Notes: generated by a model not told the origin, from the letters alone. Shown: positions 36,471 to 51,520, numbered from the stretch's first letter. The stretch: DNA of 64,000 nt from Synaphobranchus kaupii (GCA_029718625.1 CM056380.1:14560786-14624785), one strand, 5' to 3'. Made by a program: numbers and translations.

Positions 36471-36541
36471 AGTTCCGTTGCCGTGGAACCGCCGATGTTT
36501 CCTGGCCCTCTTCCTGTCGCCCTTCTTCCTCTTTCTTCTCT
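36444..36541 (-). CDS. rspo4: Candidate last coding exon of the R-spondin (basic C-terminal tail and stop)
   Basis: This is a candidate terminal exon of 98 coding bp. After a GACAG acceptor the frame fixed by the phase-1 donor of the TSP1 exon reads ERRKRKKGDRKRARKHRRF, then HGNGTTTEPPGGT and TAA. All R-spondins end with a short Lys/Arg-rich tail directly after the TSP1 domain, and the length here (about 32 residues) is near that of RSPO4. A glutamate directly after CPxG also matches RSPO4. The other two frames would not give this run of basic residues. Weak points are a poor pyrimidine tract before the acceptor, a 23.8-kb intron, and a pyrimidine-rich plus strand that could produce basic codons by chance. 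The final codons run into a tandem array. AATAAA motifs on this strand occur near 35117-35122 and 34865-34870; neither can be assigned as the polyadenylation signal. Confidence 0.55.
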
Positions 36542-37407
36542 CTGTCAGTGCAAATTATTTAATAATTCATTTTGTGAAAGCAAATCATCGCAATACAAAT
36601 TCTAAATATAACTGACAAGATTAAATTAAAGCAAAAACAAAAAAAAATGCGGAGGTTTCCCTCGCAGCCTTGGGACGGCGTCCTTGTCATGTTTTTCCGC
36701 CAGCCGGCACATTACTTGTTAGCAAACAATAAGCAAGCAACACAGAGCGGATATTAATTATATGAATTTATAAAGCCCATATGCTAGGCCTTGCACTCTT
36801 ATATACTTTATATTATTTGCATGCATTCATACATTTATGCTTTAACAATATCCTACTAGGGAAACATGTCAATGCTAACAACCATCATACATTAAATAAT
36901 CATTACCATTAAAATTGTATAAATCTTATGTTTAATTTCACCCAGGTGACTTATCCAGTATGTGTATGATCTTAAACCACCTGCACAGATAACCTGAGCA
37001 CCGAACAAGCACAAGCCAATTTGGTTAGCCCTGACATTGCAAACGCAGGAAGTGACATCACTTCAAACAAATTGTTAAACGGCGGCTGATGTCCTCCCTA
37101 ACAGCCCTCTCCGCATCGCAGCAAATGCAGGAAGCGGCACCACTTCAAAAACAATGAATAGATGATACATCAAGTTGCATGCGCATAGGCTTGAGTGGAC
37201 CCATTTTTCACCACACCGCCATCCTTTCCCTCTCTCTCTTCCCCGATTCCCTTTAGGATAATGTCCTAGGTATAGCTGTGCAAAGAGCAGTGATAAAAAA
37301 CCTCTCGTTTGTTAACAATACACACTCTGTTGTTCGTTATTAATGCGCCTTTGTGCCTTCTTGGTGATTTTTGCATTCCTGAGAGTAACACTGATGTTCT
37401 CCACGAC

Positions 37408-37459
37408 TGTGCGTCGCTCTGGATAAGAGTGTCCGCCGAGTGATAGCAATGCAATGTAC
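37408..37459 (+). mobile_element. L2-type LINE or SINE 3' tail fragment
   Basis: GCGTCGCTCTGGATAAGAGT, GTCCGCCGAGTGATAGCAAT and GCAATGTA match the hairpin and tail of the LINE at 30262 in diverged form. Confidence 0.6.
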
Positions 37460-38464
37460 AGCAAACCCTGATCCCCCCACACTGAGTAAATGTGTTACTG
37501 TTTGCACCTTGTTCATGCATTTATTGTTTTTTTTAGCCACATCCTTCTCGAGCTGAAGCATTCAGTCATGCAGGGGGAGAACTAGCTACAGACTAACAGG
37601 GGGCATTCTCGGGTTGCCGCTTGCGTTTGATACGCTAACCACAGCATGTTCTCGATATCAGTCTCGGAGGTCCCCGTGTGCCAGTTCCACAAGGAAAGCA
37701 AACACAACAAACAGGCCCGAAACAAAAAAAATAAAAAATAGCTGTGACAGATTTCATATGTTCTCCAGCGGTGCTTACCGAAGGGCATTTTTTCCCAATT
37801 TGCTCCGCGAAACAAAAGCGAAATTCACTATATATTTTTTTCGAGAAGGCTTTTAACGAGGCTATCGAGAAAAAAAAAAAAAAGGGAATAAACATTGGTC
37901 AGGGTCTTACGAAGGGCTTTTGCGGTCTTGCCACACAGAACCTGCCAAAAAGCGGCTGCCCCGCGAGTCTGTGATATCCGGGCCGTGATGAAAGAACAGC
38001 GCCTCCCAGAGAGAACGGCGTGGACATCCGGCGGCATTTATCTGGGATTTACTGCAATAATACTCCATCTTTTATCCTGTCCACAAAATTACTTGGGGGG
38101 GGGGGGGGGGGGTACCAGCAATACAACCTCCAAAATTGGCCCAGTATGATGAAATCAGAGAGAGTGCAGTGTCAGGCTAAAACACATTTCCTTCAGGGGA
38201 AATATAGCAATAATCGAAAAGGTCGCAAATTCCACCTTAAGTAAGATGAAGCTCTTTGATGTTGACAAGACTACATCAAAGGCTCTTCAGATCACATTGC
38301 CTGCGAGAGAATAGTCAGATTTTCAGGCCATAGCCAGATGAAATCAAACCCCCCCCACCCCGGATGTGAGCATGCGATAATTTGTTCAGTCATTCCTTCG
38401 GATGTACCCCTGAAATTCAGTGGGTGCAACCAGAATTAAGGGGGAAGGGGCTGTTCCATTTTCC

Positions 38465-38500
<36 letters not shown>

Positions 38501-38876
38501 ATCGCCCTATACTCTGACATTACATCGGCCTTTACATCGCCTTTTTTGACAGTTTTAATGCCAACCACAGACAAGTGTACTTTCTGAGCACAAAGCAAAG
38601 CCACATGTGTCTGGCAGTCTGCTTCCACTTATCAATACCTCAGTGAGTTTATTATTGGAAACACCCACGTCTTCATGGAGAACAGCCAATAAAAATAATG
38701 AATGCTGGACATCCAGCAAAACCTGTACAGCTATAACTATGGCATTTGGACAAAAAAAAAAAAAAAAAAGAATTAGTTACTGTGTTAATAATAATTCTAA
38801 TGTGTGAATCATTTGCAAATTTTAAGCATTTTTTTTTCATACAAGAGATTAGACTTGCTTAAAGTGATTAGAATTT
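37460..38876. other. No recognisable gene; G-run and CA repeat
   Basis: A run of 18 G lies at 38095-38112 and a (CA)n microsatellite at 38467-38496. The rest is unassigned. Confidence 0.5.
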
Positions 38877-40293
38877 TAGTTTTTTGTTTTGGCTCTTTTT
38901 AAAGTTGCAATGACTGTGAGGTTAAAGTACAGACTGTCAGCTTTAATTGAATTTAAGGGTATTTACGTCCATATCCAGTGATCCATGTAGGATTTACAAC
39001 CGTTTTTACACACGTATACTCCCCCCATTTTAGGGGACCAAAAGTAGTTTGACAACATAATCTTAAATCCTGAAGTCGTCATATTTAGTACTTGGTTGCA
39101 AATCCTTTGCATTCGATGACTGCCTGAAGTCTGTGACCAATATACATCACCAGACTTTGGGTATCTTCCCTGATGATGCTCTGTCAGGCCTGTACTGCAG
39201 CCAGTTTCAGTGGATTTTTGCCTTCAGTCTGGTCTTCAGCAAGTGAAACGCATGCTCAGTTGGATTCAGGTTGGGCGATTGACGGTCAAGAGCATTCCAC
39301 TTTTTGTCCCTGAAAAACTCCTCGGTTGCTTTAGCAGTGTGTTTAGCGTCATTGTCCTGCTGCAAGGTGAAGCGCTGTCCAATGAGTTCTGAGGCATTTC
39401 GTTGGATCTGAGCAGATACGATATTTCTGAATTTCAGAATTCATCCTGTTGCTGCCGTCAATAGTCACATCATCAATAAAGACAAGTGAGCCAGTTCTAG
39501 TGGCAGCCATACATGCCCAAGCCATAGCACTTCATCCACCATGTTTTAAAGATGGGGGGGGGGGGGGGGGGCTTTGGATCATGAGCAGTTCCTTTCTTTC
39601 TACACACTTCTCTCTGGTGTAGTCTTCTCTTTATTGTAGTCTTTGACACATCTATGCTGACATCCTGGAGAGTGTTCATCTGTTCAATAGGTAAAATGTG
39701 GCTTTTCTTCACAATTGAAAGTATTCTTTGGTCATCCACTACAGTGATCTTCCATGGTCTACCAAGTTGTTTGCTATTGCTGAGCTCACCATTGCGTTCT
39801 TACTTAACAATCTACAAAACAGTTGGCTTTGACACAGCCAGTGTTTTGGCTGTCTCTGATGGATTTATTCTGATTTTCCCAGCCCATGATGGCCTGCTTT
39901 ACTGGCATTGACATTTCTTTGGTCCTCATGTTGAGAGACAACAACAATTGACTCCAAATGCAAGTTCCACACCTAGAACCAACTCTACACCTTTTGTTAG
40001 CTTTCTTGTGCGTGAACTAATGATGCAACACACAGCTGGCCAAGAAACGGCTGATCAGCCAATTGTCCAATTACTGTCGGTCCCCCAAAATGAGGGGGAG
40101 GGGGGTGTTATGTATAATAATTTATGCAATTCCTACATGGTGAACCCAATATGAATGTAAATGCCTGCAAATTAAAGCTCACAGTCTGCATTTTAACCTC
40201 ATATTTGTAGTTTCACGTCAAACCTAATGTGCTGGGGTACAGAGCCAAAACAACAAAAATTGTGTCACTGTCCAAATACTAACGGATTGCACT
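38877..40293 (-). mobile_element. Tc1-type transposon copy
   Basis: Long terminal inverted repeats of about 200 bp are recognisable. TTTGTTTTGGCTCT, GTGAGGTTAAAGTACAGACT and CCATTTTAGGGGACC on the left are matched by inverted copies on the right (TTTTGGCTCTGTACCCCAGC, AATGCAGACTGTGAGC). The right outer end runs to AACGGATTGCACT, while the left outer end looks truncated. The element encodes a broken transposase, listed separately. Confidence 0.88.
39065..39930 (-). pseudogene. Tc1 transposase, internally deleted and frameshifted
   Basis: The minus strand begins with a methionine and SMPVKQAIMGWENQNKSI. It continues with TVVDDQRILSIVKKSH and VSKTTIKRRLHQ, the paired helix-turn-helix region. 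It then jumps to EVCRKKGTAHDPK, so the segment holding the first catalytic Asp (DETK in relatives) is missing. After an 18-base C-run come KTWWMKC, LQQDNDAKHTAKATEEFF and SPNLNPTEHAFHLLKTRLK, which carry the second Asp and the last acidic residue. Stops and frame changes are present. The family normally has about 340 residues and moves by cut-and-paste into TA sites; this copy cannot. Confidence 0.88.
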
Positions 40294-41718
40294 CTCTCTA
40301 CAAATCATTGCTGGCTATGGAATGATGTCCCAGCTACAAGCATTTAACGCTTTGGACAGTTATTCTCATCCTGGAGTTATGTCCCTTGTTTACACTTAAG
40401 TTTTTTTTTTAAATCTGTGTACTTATCTGGTTTATAAAGAGTGAAGGGAAATCATAAACCTGGAACACTTTATTTAATTGATTCATGGAGTTCATTAGGA
40501 AATTTGGCATGGGCACATTTTTACAGCTGCACAATAGAAGGATTTGCACTGGACTGCACATGAGGAACAGGGGTATAGGGCGTTTTCTATGGGAGGTCGC
40601 TGGTCTCCAACTCTCTTCTCACAAGACAATATGAGTAGACTGGCATAGCACCACAGATTTTATAGAATCATGGTCTGCTCCTTCATTACCAATTCCAGTT
40701 GGTAACAGGAAGTTATGGCTCCACCAAACCTCCATTGTAACCCTACTGCATTCTGCAATACAGTCACGGCCCTTGGTGAATCTTGGGAAATTGCATCAAA
40801 ATTGGGATGTTTCAGCGCCATCATGCTCAGGGTTTGATCTGGGACTGTGTCAGGACATAACCCACGCAGAGCTCGACTCCCCAATACACCACCATGAATT
40901 GCTTTATCCCTGGATATAGCCAAGGAGATGCAGTTCAAGTGCAAAAAGCTTCAGTTTTTGGAAATGCTTTCATTTTGCCTCAATCAAAAGTTTGGCCAAC
41001 AATTTTTAACTGAGGGCATTCCACCCCCCATTTCATAAACTCCTCCATTCATAGCCTTCCTCCCTAGATCTGCCTCCGTCCTAACAAGATCAGAGAGATG
41101 TAACAAGATCAGCACACCCCTCCCCAAAGGCCCCCCCCCCCCCCCCCTCTCCTCAACCCCCATTCTCCTGCATATTTTCCTGGCTCCGCCCACCTCCTCA
41201 ACCCTCATTCTCCTGCATGTTGTCCTGGCTCCGCCCACCTCCTCGTCCTCCACCTCATCTGGCGGACATTACGGACTCTTCGGCAGTTCCGATGTTTGAT
41301 TGCAAGCAGTTTTCAGATCATTTTGTGGTAATTGTGTCTGGCTAGGATTTTGGCCATCCTGAGCTGGCAGACTTGGTAAGGTTTGGAAGGCATTACTCCT
41401 ATCACTTCAGCAGATCACAACGCAGCTACGTTTCCACAGCGTGGGGCCAGAGCATCTAGCTGCCCCCTCTAAATCCCCTTCCACCGCCCCACCCTCCACC
41501 CTTCCCCCTGGCCGCGTAACCCAGCTCCTCGTCATCCCAAATTAATTGGACACAGAGGGCTCTGGAAAACAGTCCACAAGCTTCCAAACCCTAAACAAAC
41601 AGCACGCTGGAATAAGCCCTCTCCTAATGCAGTCCTTAGCTCTGTGTCCAGCAGCAAGACACTCCAGAACCATGGGGTTCAGTGATCTGGCAGTCCTGGA
41701 CTAACTCACTCCACCAGT

Positions 41719-41756
<38 letters not shown>

Positions 41757-41944
41757 CCCTGTGAAGCTAGCCAAATGAGGCCCCCGCTGCGTGCTGTCCA
41801 TATTTTCAAGATTTTAAGCCAATGTCATTTTCCTGAGCCTGGGGTCATGACTTTTGACCCCTACAAACTGCAACATGGGGCCCAGGTTAAGATAGCAGTG
41901 ACTGCCAACCAACAGCTGCCATTAACACACTATCCATCACAGGA
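40294..41944. other. No recognisable gene; several simple repeats
   Basis: Contains a run of about 17 C (41131-41147), a 45-bp unit duplicated at 41149-41238 (CTCCTCAACC...CTCCGCCCAC), and (TG)n at 41721-41755. Confidence 0.55.
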
Positions 41945-42382
41945 CACGCACACCATTCACTAACACACCCTTGATAGTCTTTTCCCAATGTACAAGACCT
42001 CATTTGGTCAGTCTTCACGGTAAAGGGGGCAAAACTCTGGAACTCTCTCCCCACTGATTTAAAACTAGAGACTGATGGCAATGTTTTTAATATAGGACTC
42101 AAATTCTGGCTAAAATCAAAACAACAGTGCTCACGAATAGATTATGACTGGTTTATTGTTCTGATCATGTTGTCCTTGCTCTATAACTCATGCATGTATT
42201 TAATTTTGACTATAATGCTTTTTTTCCCCCTGTATTTTAATTGTACATTTTACTCTCCTGTTTTTCTCAAAGCCTCCTGTGGACAAGTGTTGAGAATTAG
42301 CATGTATGCTAAAACACTCAAGCAATGCATCTGGTTTGTCCAATGTAATTGTGATGTCCATGTCAAATAAACTTAACTTAAC
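41945..42382 (+). mobile_element. LINE 3'-end fragment
   Basis: A short translated segment, GAKLWNSLPTDLKL followed by LKFWLKSKQQ, is the typical C-terminal end of LINE reverse transcriptase ORFs in the CR1/L2/Rex1 range. The copy ends in AAATAAACTTAACTTAACT, a short tail repeat. It is 5'-truncated. Confidence 0.6.
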
Positions 42383-43185
42383 TCACCCACAGGCAATTCA
42401 GAGTCTGTGAGGAAGGGGGTCTGAAAACCTGGCGCGACCGTAAGGGTTCTAAAAGTTATCCACAGAAGTGGAATAACCACTAATCAGGAAGGGAGAACAG
42501 ACCGCACTAACAGGACAGAGAAAAGGTAAACAAAAAGGGAGAAGAACTCCCGGCGATCTCCCAATAGAAGAGGGCGGAAGTGAACTCGAAAACACGAGTG
42601 AGATAGCAAAGAACGGAAAAGAAAGGCCTCCAGCTCAATGCAAATTAATTGAGCAATACTAAAGGAGGAACAAAAGTAAGCTTGCAATGTGAGAAGTAAG
42701 ACAATTAAGAAACAGAAAAGACCTCCAGCTCAATGCGAAATAAATTGAGCAATACTAAAAGGAGGAATGGAAGAAATAGGTAAATGAGGTACGGCCTCAA
42801 AGAGGACAGAAAGGAAACCGAGGAAAGAACCTAGTTAGAGAAAGAAAATAGGAAAGAGGAGTCCTAATGAACTAAACCTAAAACTCCAACAGAGTTGACA
42901 CAAAAGCACAGATGAGGAGTGCCTCGCTTAAGTCGCCAGCGCGCACCTGAATCCAATGATAATTAAAAAAGGGGCTCGGCAGGCGGAAAAAAACGGCACA
43001 AAAAATTTTGCAGCCCCGAGAGGTAACCTCGAAAAGAACAACGAAACGAAAGCAGGCTGGAACCCATGACAGAGTCGCCAATTAGCCTAGACCCACATGG
43101 TCATGGGGAGAGCATACAAACTCCACACAGAAAGGCCCCTGGCCTGGATTCAAAGCCCGGGACCTTCTTGCCATGCCGCCTTCCA
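42383..43185. repeat. Fish interspersed repeat split by a solo LTR
   Basis: CACCCACAGGCAATTCAGAG on the left continues after the LTR as CGCCAATTAGCCTAGACCCA and AGCATACAAACTCCACACAG. Joined, these match a very common teleost repeat. The LTR insertion divides it cleanly. Confidence 0.75.
42406..43071 (-). mobile_element. Solo LTR, 666 bp, 5-bp target duplication
   Basis: The element starts TGTGAGG and ends CATGACA, the TG...CA form of LTRs, and is flanked by GAGTC on both sides. In the minus orientation it starts TGTCATGGGTTCC. A short internal duplication, GGCCTCCAGCTCAATGC / GACCTCCAGCTCAATGC, lies at 42627 and 42720. No internal coding region remains, so recombination between two LTRs is the likely origin. 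The type (Gypsy or other) is unknown; orientation is inferred from the second LTR. Confidence 0.85.
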
Positions 43186-43862
43186 TGTGTCTTCCAATTA
43201 TCAGATTTCCTTTCTTTCATTGTATGACAAGATAACATCATGCAATTCACAGTTATAGTACCAACACTTCCTCAAGTTGAAAGATGTGGAAGGACTGTTT
43301 TCGCTTATCATCAGTGAAAATCTAGTGCAAACATATGCGTTTGCAACATTTTTTTAAAGAAAAATAAAAAGTAGTGCTTTCCACTATGAATTCAGGTCAG
43401 GCTATTAAGATTGCAATAGTGCTGGAAGAAGTTATTTCACATGGCTTTTATTTGAAAGAAACATTTGGGTTGATTTGCTTATTTAGGTTTATTCTTCCAT
43501 TTATTGTATTGTTAACATGAGCAGCATCCAGTTTTACCTTCAAATAAATAAATAAATACATAAATTATGTGCGGTTTATTTAGAGGTATGTTTATAGTTA
43601 TGCTTTTATGCACACACATGCACGTGCATGCATGCGAACGTAAACGCAAACACACGCAAATTTTTTTTTGTTTTTCAATGCGATGGAAAAACACTTACAT
43701 TCTGGTAAATTAAAGTAAATGTAGCAGTTCGAAGCCTGATATATGATGGAAAAAATGCAAATGTTAATCGGCCCATTTAACCTGCCATGAAGTACCATCT
43801 GCGAGCCAATCGTGTTGTTTCTCACAGAACTCTAGGACAAACGCAAACTAAGATACAGACCA
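43186..43862. other. No recognisable gene
   Basis: AT-rich. A short (AAAT)n-like run is at 43542-43560. Confidence 0.45.
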
Positions 43863-44003
43863 GGGGGGTATTTCACAAAGCAGGATTACCGAGTTCGCTG
43901 GACAACTGCACTGAAAAAATGTTCCAGATTTGGGAGGGTTCTGGGTTTTACTCAGTGTATTTATCCGGCTAACTCAGTAATCCTGCTTTGTGAAATACCC
44001 CCC
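43863..44003. mobile_element. MITE with GGGGGGTATTTCACAAAGC ends
   Basis: The ends are inverted over at least 27 bp (GTATTTCACAAAGCAGGATT then AC), with total length 141 bp. A second copy lies at 53405. Confidence 0.88.
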
Positions 44004-44484
44004 ATGTGTCACTTACAAACCCCCTTTTCCCCCAAAACAGTCCTCCCTCTCCATTTTAAAATAGCCTAACTCACTAAAATAGCCTCACTCAAGAGACCTT
44101 CAAACTCAAGTTGTGCTAATGAGGTGGTTATCGAATGTAATGTACACGCTGCCAATTATGATCACTGCCCTGTTTTCAACAGTAATGGAACGGGACGAGT
44201 TCCATGTCATTCCACTTATGATCAAAAGAGAACGTCAAGTGCCTCCGAAGATACTGTCTGCGCCCAGATCTTTCCCCCACCCACCAGTCCTCCAGACATG
44301 TTCACTTTGAGAGCAGTTTGGCAAGGAAGGAGGGTTTAAGAAGACCTTTGATCGATGACATATTTGAGGTCTGACATGCAATCCCTCGAATTAGACCGCA
44401 TATGCTACAAAAGACATGCAGGCCATTTGCTAAACCAAAAACAGCAATAACCTAGCCACCCAAATGGAATTGTCGTGCGTCTGT

Positions 44485-44517
<33 letters not shown>

Positions 44518-45042
44518 AAGCTCACGCCCTTGATAATTTACCTACGGCAAGCACACATATAATAAATACTGACAGAAAACATCACAAATGTTTTCACTTA
44601 ATGAAAACCTTCAGTCATGTGTAGTGTGCATGAAGTTAGGATATGTCCATCCTTCCAGACACATTTAACCCGTGTATGCCCTGGTTTGTGCATATGACCA
44701 TTTTGAACAACCGTTATTATTTTCTCCAAAAATGTCCAGTTACTGAATGGTTTCAGGGTCCCATAAGGAGCATATAAAATGTCCTGTGGAAGAGAAACTT
44801 AAGCGAAACGACAATTGCATCATATTTTGCAAACAAAAGTTAACTCTGATCTCTTTTGATATGCTAGCATCTTTCACTGAAAATTTGCTAGTGATACATT
44901 TAGTGCAAAGACTGTAAAATAATCTCACTAATTTCACAAATTCACGCAACACAAGAAAAAATAATAAGGTTCAAAATAGCATTTAAACAAAGTGGTTCAC
45001 CGTAAAGTTAACCGTTTGTAATTCAAAAAGTAACTGGATCCC
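44004..45042. other. No recognisable gene; GT repeat
   Basis: Contains (GT)n at 44482-44516; otherwise unassigned. Confidence 0.5.
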
Positions 45043-45350
45043 TAGTCCTGTCAGATCCGAGTATGCCCGGTGCGCTGTGGCAGTTGTAATTGGCGCCCGC
45101 TCCCAGGGTGGGGGGAGGGACTCGGCGAGAATCGTCACGCACAAGCGGCCCCAGGCGAGTTGGAATCGCGGTCAAGAGCTCGAGGATTCGCGTCCTGAAG
45201 AGGCCGTGGCGCCCTCCTTCCTACTACCGGCTGACGGGGTTGTGTAGCGGAAAAATTGGATGGAAAGTGGTTGCTACACGGAGGGAATTGAATAACATAG
45301 GATACAATTGGCTTGCAAATTGGGAGAAAACAGGGAAAAAATCTGAAACA
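45043..45350 (+). mobile_element. tRNA-derived SINE (family C)
   Basis: AGATCCGAGTATGCCCGGTG, GAGTTGGAATCGCGGTCAAG and CTTCCTACTACCGGCTGACG recur inverted at 58465. The tail is GCAAATTGGGAGAAAACAGG then A-rich. The tRNA-like head is truncated in this copy. Confidence 0.8.
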
Positions 45351-48174
<2,824 letters not shown>

Positions 48175-48365
48175 CGTGCGTGAGTGAGTGTGTGAGAGAG
48201 AGGCGTAGAGAGAGGGATAGAGGGAGAGGGATATTACAGGCAGTACACCCAGTGAGCTGGAATGTTTTACATTCTTCTCAGGATGGAAAGTGAAAACAGG
48301 TGGCATTAAATATCTAAATAAATCTCCATTCATATACCAAGCTGTACAAAATAAAAAAGATTGAT

Positions 48366-48765
48366 CATTACATTAAAATTATTTGGCAGACGCTTTTATC
48401 CAAAGCGACAATAAGTACAATAAGTGCATATCGAAGGTCATTGACGTGACTACAAAGCAGATCCGACACAAAGCAGCACAACTTTCTCACAATGTAGGAG
48501 CTATCCCTAGTAATGAACATAGAACACGGTCAGCTATACATTCTTAACTATAAAATAACAAAAAAACACAAGTTAAATAGAAAACAAGCAAAAAATAAAA
48601 AAAAGAGTGTTTCAGCTGAGCGCAGCAGAGTGGGGAGTTTGTTCCACCACTGGGGAGCTAGGGTGGAAAAGCTCCGCAGTCGGGACGAGCGAGAGCCGTT
48701 AACACGGAGGGAGGGAAGTGCAAGTCGCCCTGCAGCAGCAGAACGAAGTGGTCGAGTAGGAGCGT
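48366..48765 (-). mobile_element. L2-type LINE 3' end, minus orientation
   Basis: On the minus strand it carries the same terminal ORF segment as the copy at 29598 (CTCCCCAGTGGTGGAACAAA, GCTGCTGCAGGGCGACTTGC). It ends with the hairpin CGCTTTGGATAAAAGCGTCT and CCAAATAATTTTAATGTAAT. It is strongly 5'-truncated, with a short A-rich insertion near 48540-48605. Confidence 0.88.
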
Positions 48766-48809
48766 AGTTTCACGTGTGCCCACATGTTTCCATGTGAGTG
48801 CGATTCCTA

Positions 48810-49819
48810 CAAGGGCTGGACGATATACTGCAGTGATAATTATCGAATGCAATACCGGTTATCGCCACCATGTGGGGTATTGCCTTTCTTTCTTTAATTA
48901 TACCTGATGCGGTAGTACATCCACACTTCAGAGGCCGCGAAATGCTTCCGGGGGAGAAATGTCACCACTGCCTTCGATTGGGTGTTAAGACAACTAAGGT
49001 GTTGCAGCTTCCATGTGATTGACAAAAGCACATCACATGATCAAATGGAAGCTGTATGAACTCGCTGCTGATTGGCTGTCTTATGAACACCTGGGGTGCC
49101 TCCCGATACTCGAAAAGTGCATTCTCCTTTCCTCCACTACCACCTCCTCTCCTCCGTGCCCTGGAAACAGATCTTTGTGTCCTAATATAATGTTGCGGAT
49201 TACATATTCATACGTAGTTACAGATGAATGAATGTCTCGATGCAAAGCGCAATGTCAGGTACGTTGTATGCTGTGCAACTACTTGTACTCGAAACGTTCA
49301 GGCAGTTTTGCATACTTCCAGGTAGGAGAAAGGAGGTGAGGAGTGAAGAATATTGGGACACACCCCCAATAGATATCAATGGTGATGTTTTTTTTCCCGG
49401 AAGCATTTGAGAGGGTTCGATTAAGCGCCCGGGCAGGGTTAACCGGATTAGCACTGATTGCGTGCGATTTAAAAGAACGGGCGTACTCTTGATGCGTCGG
49501 GCGGCGTAATGTTATGATGACGACGACCTCGCAGCGATTACGGCTGGGTGGGCTTGTCGAGCCATGTTTGCGCCGGTTCCTGATCGATTGAAATTAACAA
49601 GAAAGCCTTTGCCTCCTTTGCCCGTCTTTGCCGGGTAGCGTCACCGACGTGGGCGTAACGGTGCACTGGTTCACTAAATCAAACCCACTCACTCACCTGG
49701 CCTCTGAAGTTTGGATGTTTACTACCGCATCAGGAAAGAAAAAAAGACAAAACCTCAAATGTTGGGGACGGCTGTTATTGCATTCGGTAATTATCATTGC
49801 ACTATATCGCCCAGCCCTG
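48810..49819. mobile_element. Non-autonomous hAT-like transposon
   Basis: Terminal inverted repeats of more than 100 bp are seen: GGGCTGGACGATATACTGCA on the left, and GGGCTGGGCGATATAGTGCA on the right when inverted. They are followed by GATAATTATCGAATGCAATA and CTGATGCGGTAGTA in both arms. The flanks GATTCCTA and ATTCCAAC are only weakly alike. The interior has no legible transposase and contains another MITE. Confidence 0.8.
49409..49690. mobile_element. 282-bp MITE nested in the hAT element
   Basis: The ends are GAGAGGGTTCGATTAAG and, inverted, GAGTGGGTTTGATTTAG. The interior is CpG-rich (GCGCCCGGGCAGGGTTAACC, CGGCGTAATGTTATGATGAC). A second copy of equal length, in opposite orientation, lies at 52864. 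Confidence 0.8.
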
Positions 49820-50159
49820 ATTCCAACCAACCTTGTTTTCCAAACAGCCTCATTTGAAGTGATTGATGACAAATTGTTTCTCATTAGAGGATCTCAGTCA
49901 ATGAACTGATTTCTAAATGAAACGCCAAGCAAGTGTAACGACTTTATAACAGACAATACATTGCCTTCATTTTATCACTTCAGAAGTAACCCATTAAGAG
50001 CTAATTACTTGGCAGGTGCAATATAAGGGAAACCGTCACCATGCACAGATCTTGGATGGCTGCAAAATTCCTCAAAGGTCCTCCTTTGTGGAAGACCAGT
50101 GTGGTGTGGCACAATGGACCATAATGCCTTTCCACCAACAGCTTATAGGCTCCATTCCA
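49820..50159. other. No recognisable gene
   Basis: Unassigned sequence following the hAT element. Confidence 0.45.
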
Positions 50160-51520
50160 AGCACTTATTGTCTCTCCTTGAGAAAGGAGGAGATACGAGG
50201 ACGGAGGAATCGGGGCAACATATATTAGGCTAATGGAACGTCCTTGCTAAGTCATTAGGAGTGATTGGTAGGAATGAAAACCTCCATACTCTCGGCCCTC
50301 CATGGCACATGATTGGGCACCACTGATTTATCGCCTACATCACATGTTCCAAAAAAGACTTCCGTAAAGGCTACACTTGTCTGTCTTTGCTGAAGCATCC
50401 TCCGGGAGCCTCCACGTTCCTTGGTCCTCGTTCCTCTAAGATTTTAGGATTGTCCCAATACCACTCACATCTCATACATTTGTCTATCAGGCATGCCTGC
50501 TGCCCAGATGGTTTCAGCCACCTTATCATAACTACAAGGGTGTGGCATCGCTACGGATTCCCACAGCTATTAATTATTGAATAGTGGCTGGGAGTGAGTT
50601 ATTGAGAACAATTCCAACCAAGTAGACTTGATTAGCAGTACAATAGATTATTTCCTGGCTAGGCCTCTGGATGTTTAACCATTAGACATCCTACTGATTG
50701 GCAGACTGATTGATTTAGGGAACCAAACTGTGGCTTCCTTAAATCAATCACATTGTTTTGAATATACATTTCTGTGGACTGAGAAGGGGTATTTAAAGCC
50801 ATACAGTTCACATAACAGCATTCCGATTAACTCCGCTGAATCCAGAGTGCATTTTCTGTATCTATGACGACTGCCATTCCTGGAAATAAACATAATTTTC
50901 ACCAAGTTCTAGAGTCCTTTTTTTCCCCATACACCTCCAAGGAGCATTTAGCAAATTGGAATGTCCTTAAAGACGGAAGACCTTGATCGAGTTCTGGGGG
51001 CGATTATTTTTACTCCTTGCATCCTTTAGAGCATGCTCCGCGCAATGGAGGACGCGAGGAAAGGATGCAAGGATCAGATACGAGGACGGAGGAATCAAGG
51101 CAATATGCATTAGGCAAATGGAACGTCCTAGCTCAATAAAGCGTTAGCGTCCTATTATGCTTCCGTGCTTAACTATAATGCTTTTTTGCCTCTTTTTTAT
51201 CATGAATAAATGTGGCTTTTGTTAGTTATAAAGAATGAGTGTCATTATGGATTAGCAATGTATAATAAATGTAAAGAAAAGGTAAAATTGCATTTGTGTA
51301 GGGGTGTGCCTGTGACATAGAAGATGTGGAGAGTTGTGGATAATATATACATGTAACACGTTCCAAGAACAGGCTTCCGCAAAGGCTACAATTCTAAATT
51401 TCCTCACTTAAGCATCCTCCGGGAGCTTCCTCGTTCCCCACTCCTCTCTCCTCCGAGGAGCATTTTGCGGTTTTGAATTCCCTTAAAGATGGAGGACCTC
51501 AATCGATTTCCAGGTCAGGT
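50160..51520. mobile_element. Cluster of related MITE fragments
   Basis: Shared blocks recur: GATACGAGGACGGAGGAATC at 50190 and 51077; GCATCCTCCGGGAGC at 50395 and 51413; GGAATGTCCTTAAAGACGGA at 50958 with a diverged relative at 51475. The inverted form is at 63690. The fragments probably come from one or two copies of a terminal-inverted-repeat element. Confidence 0.6.
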
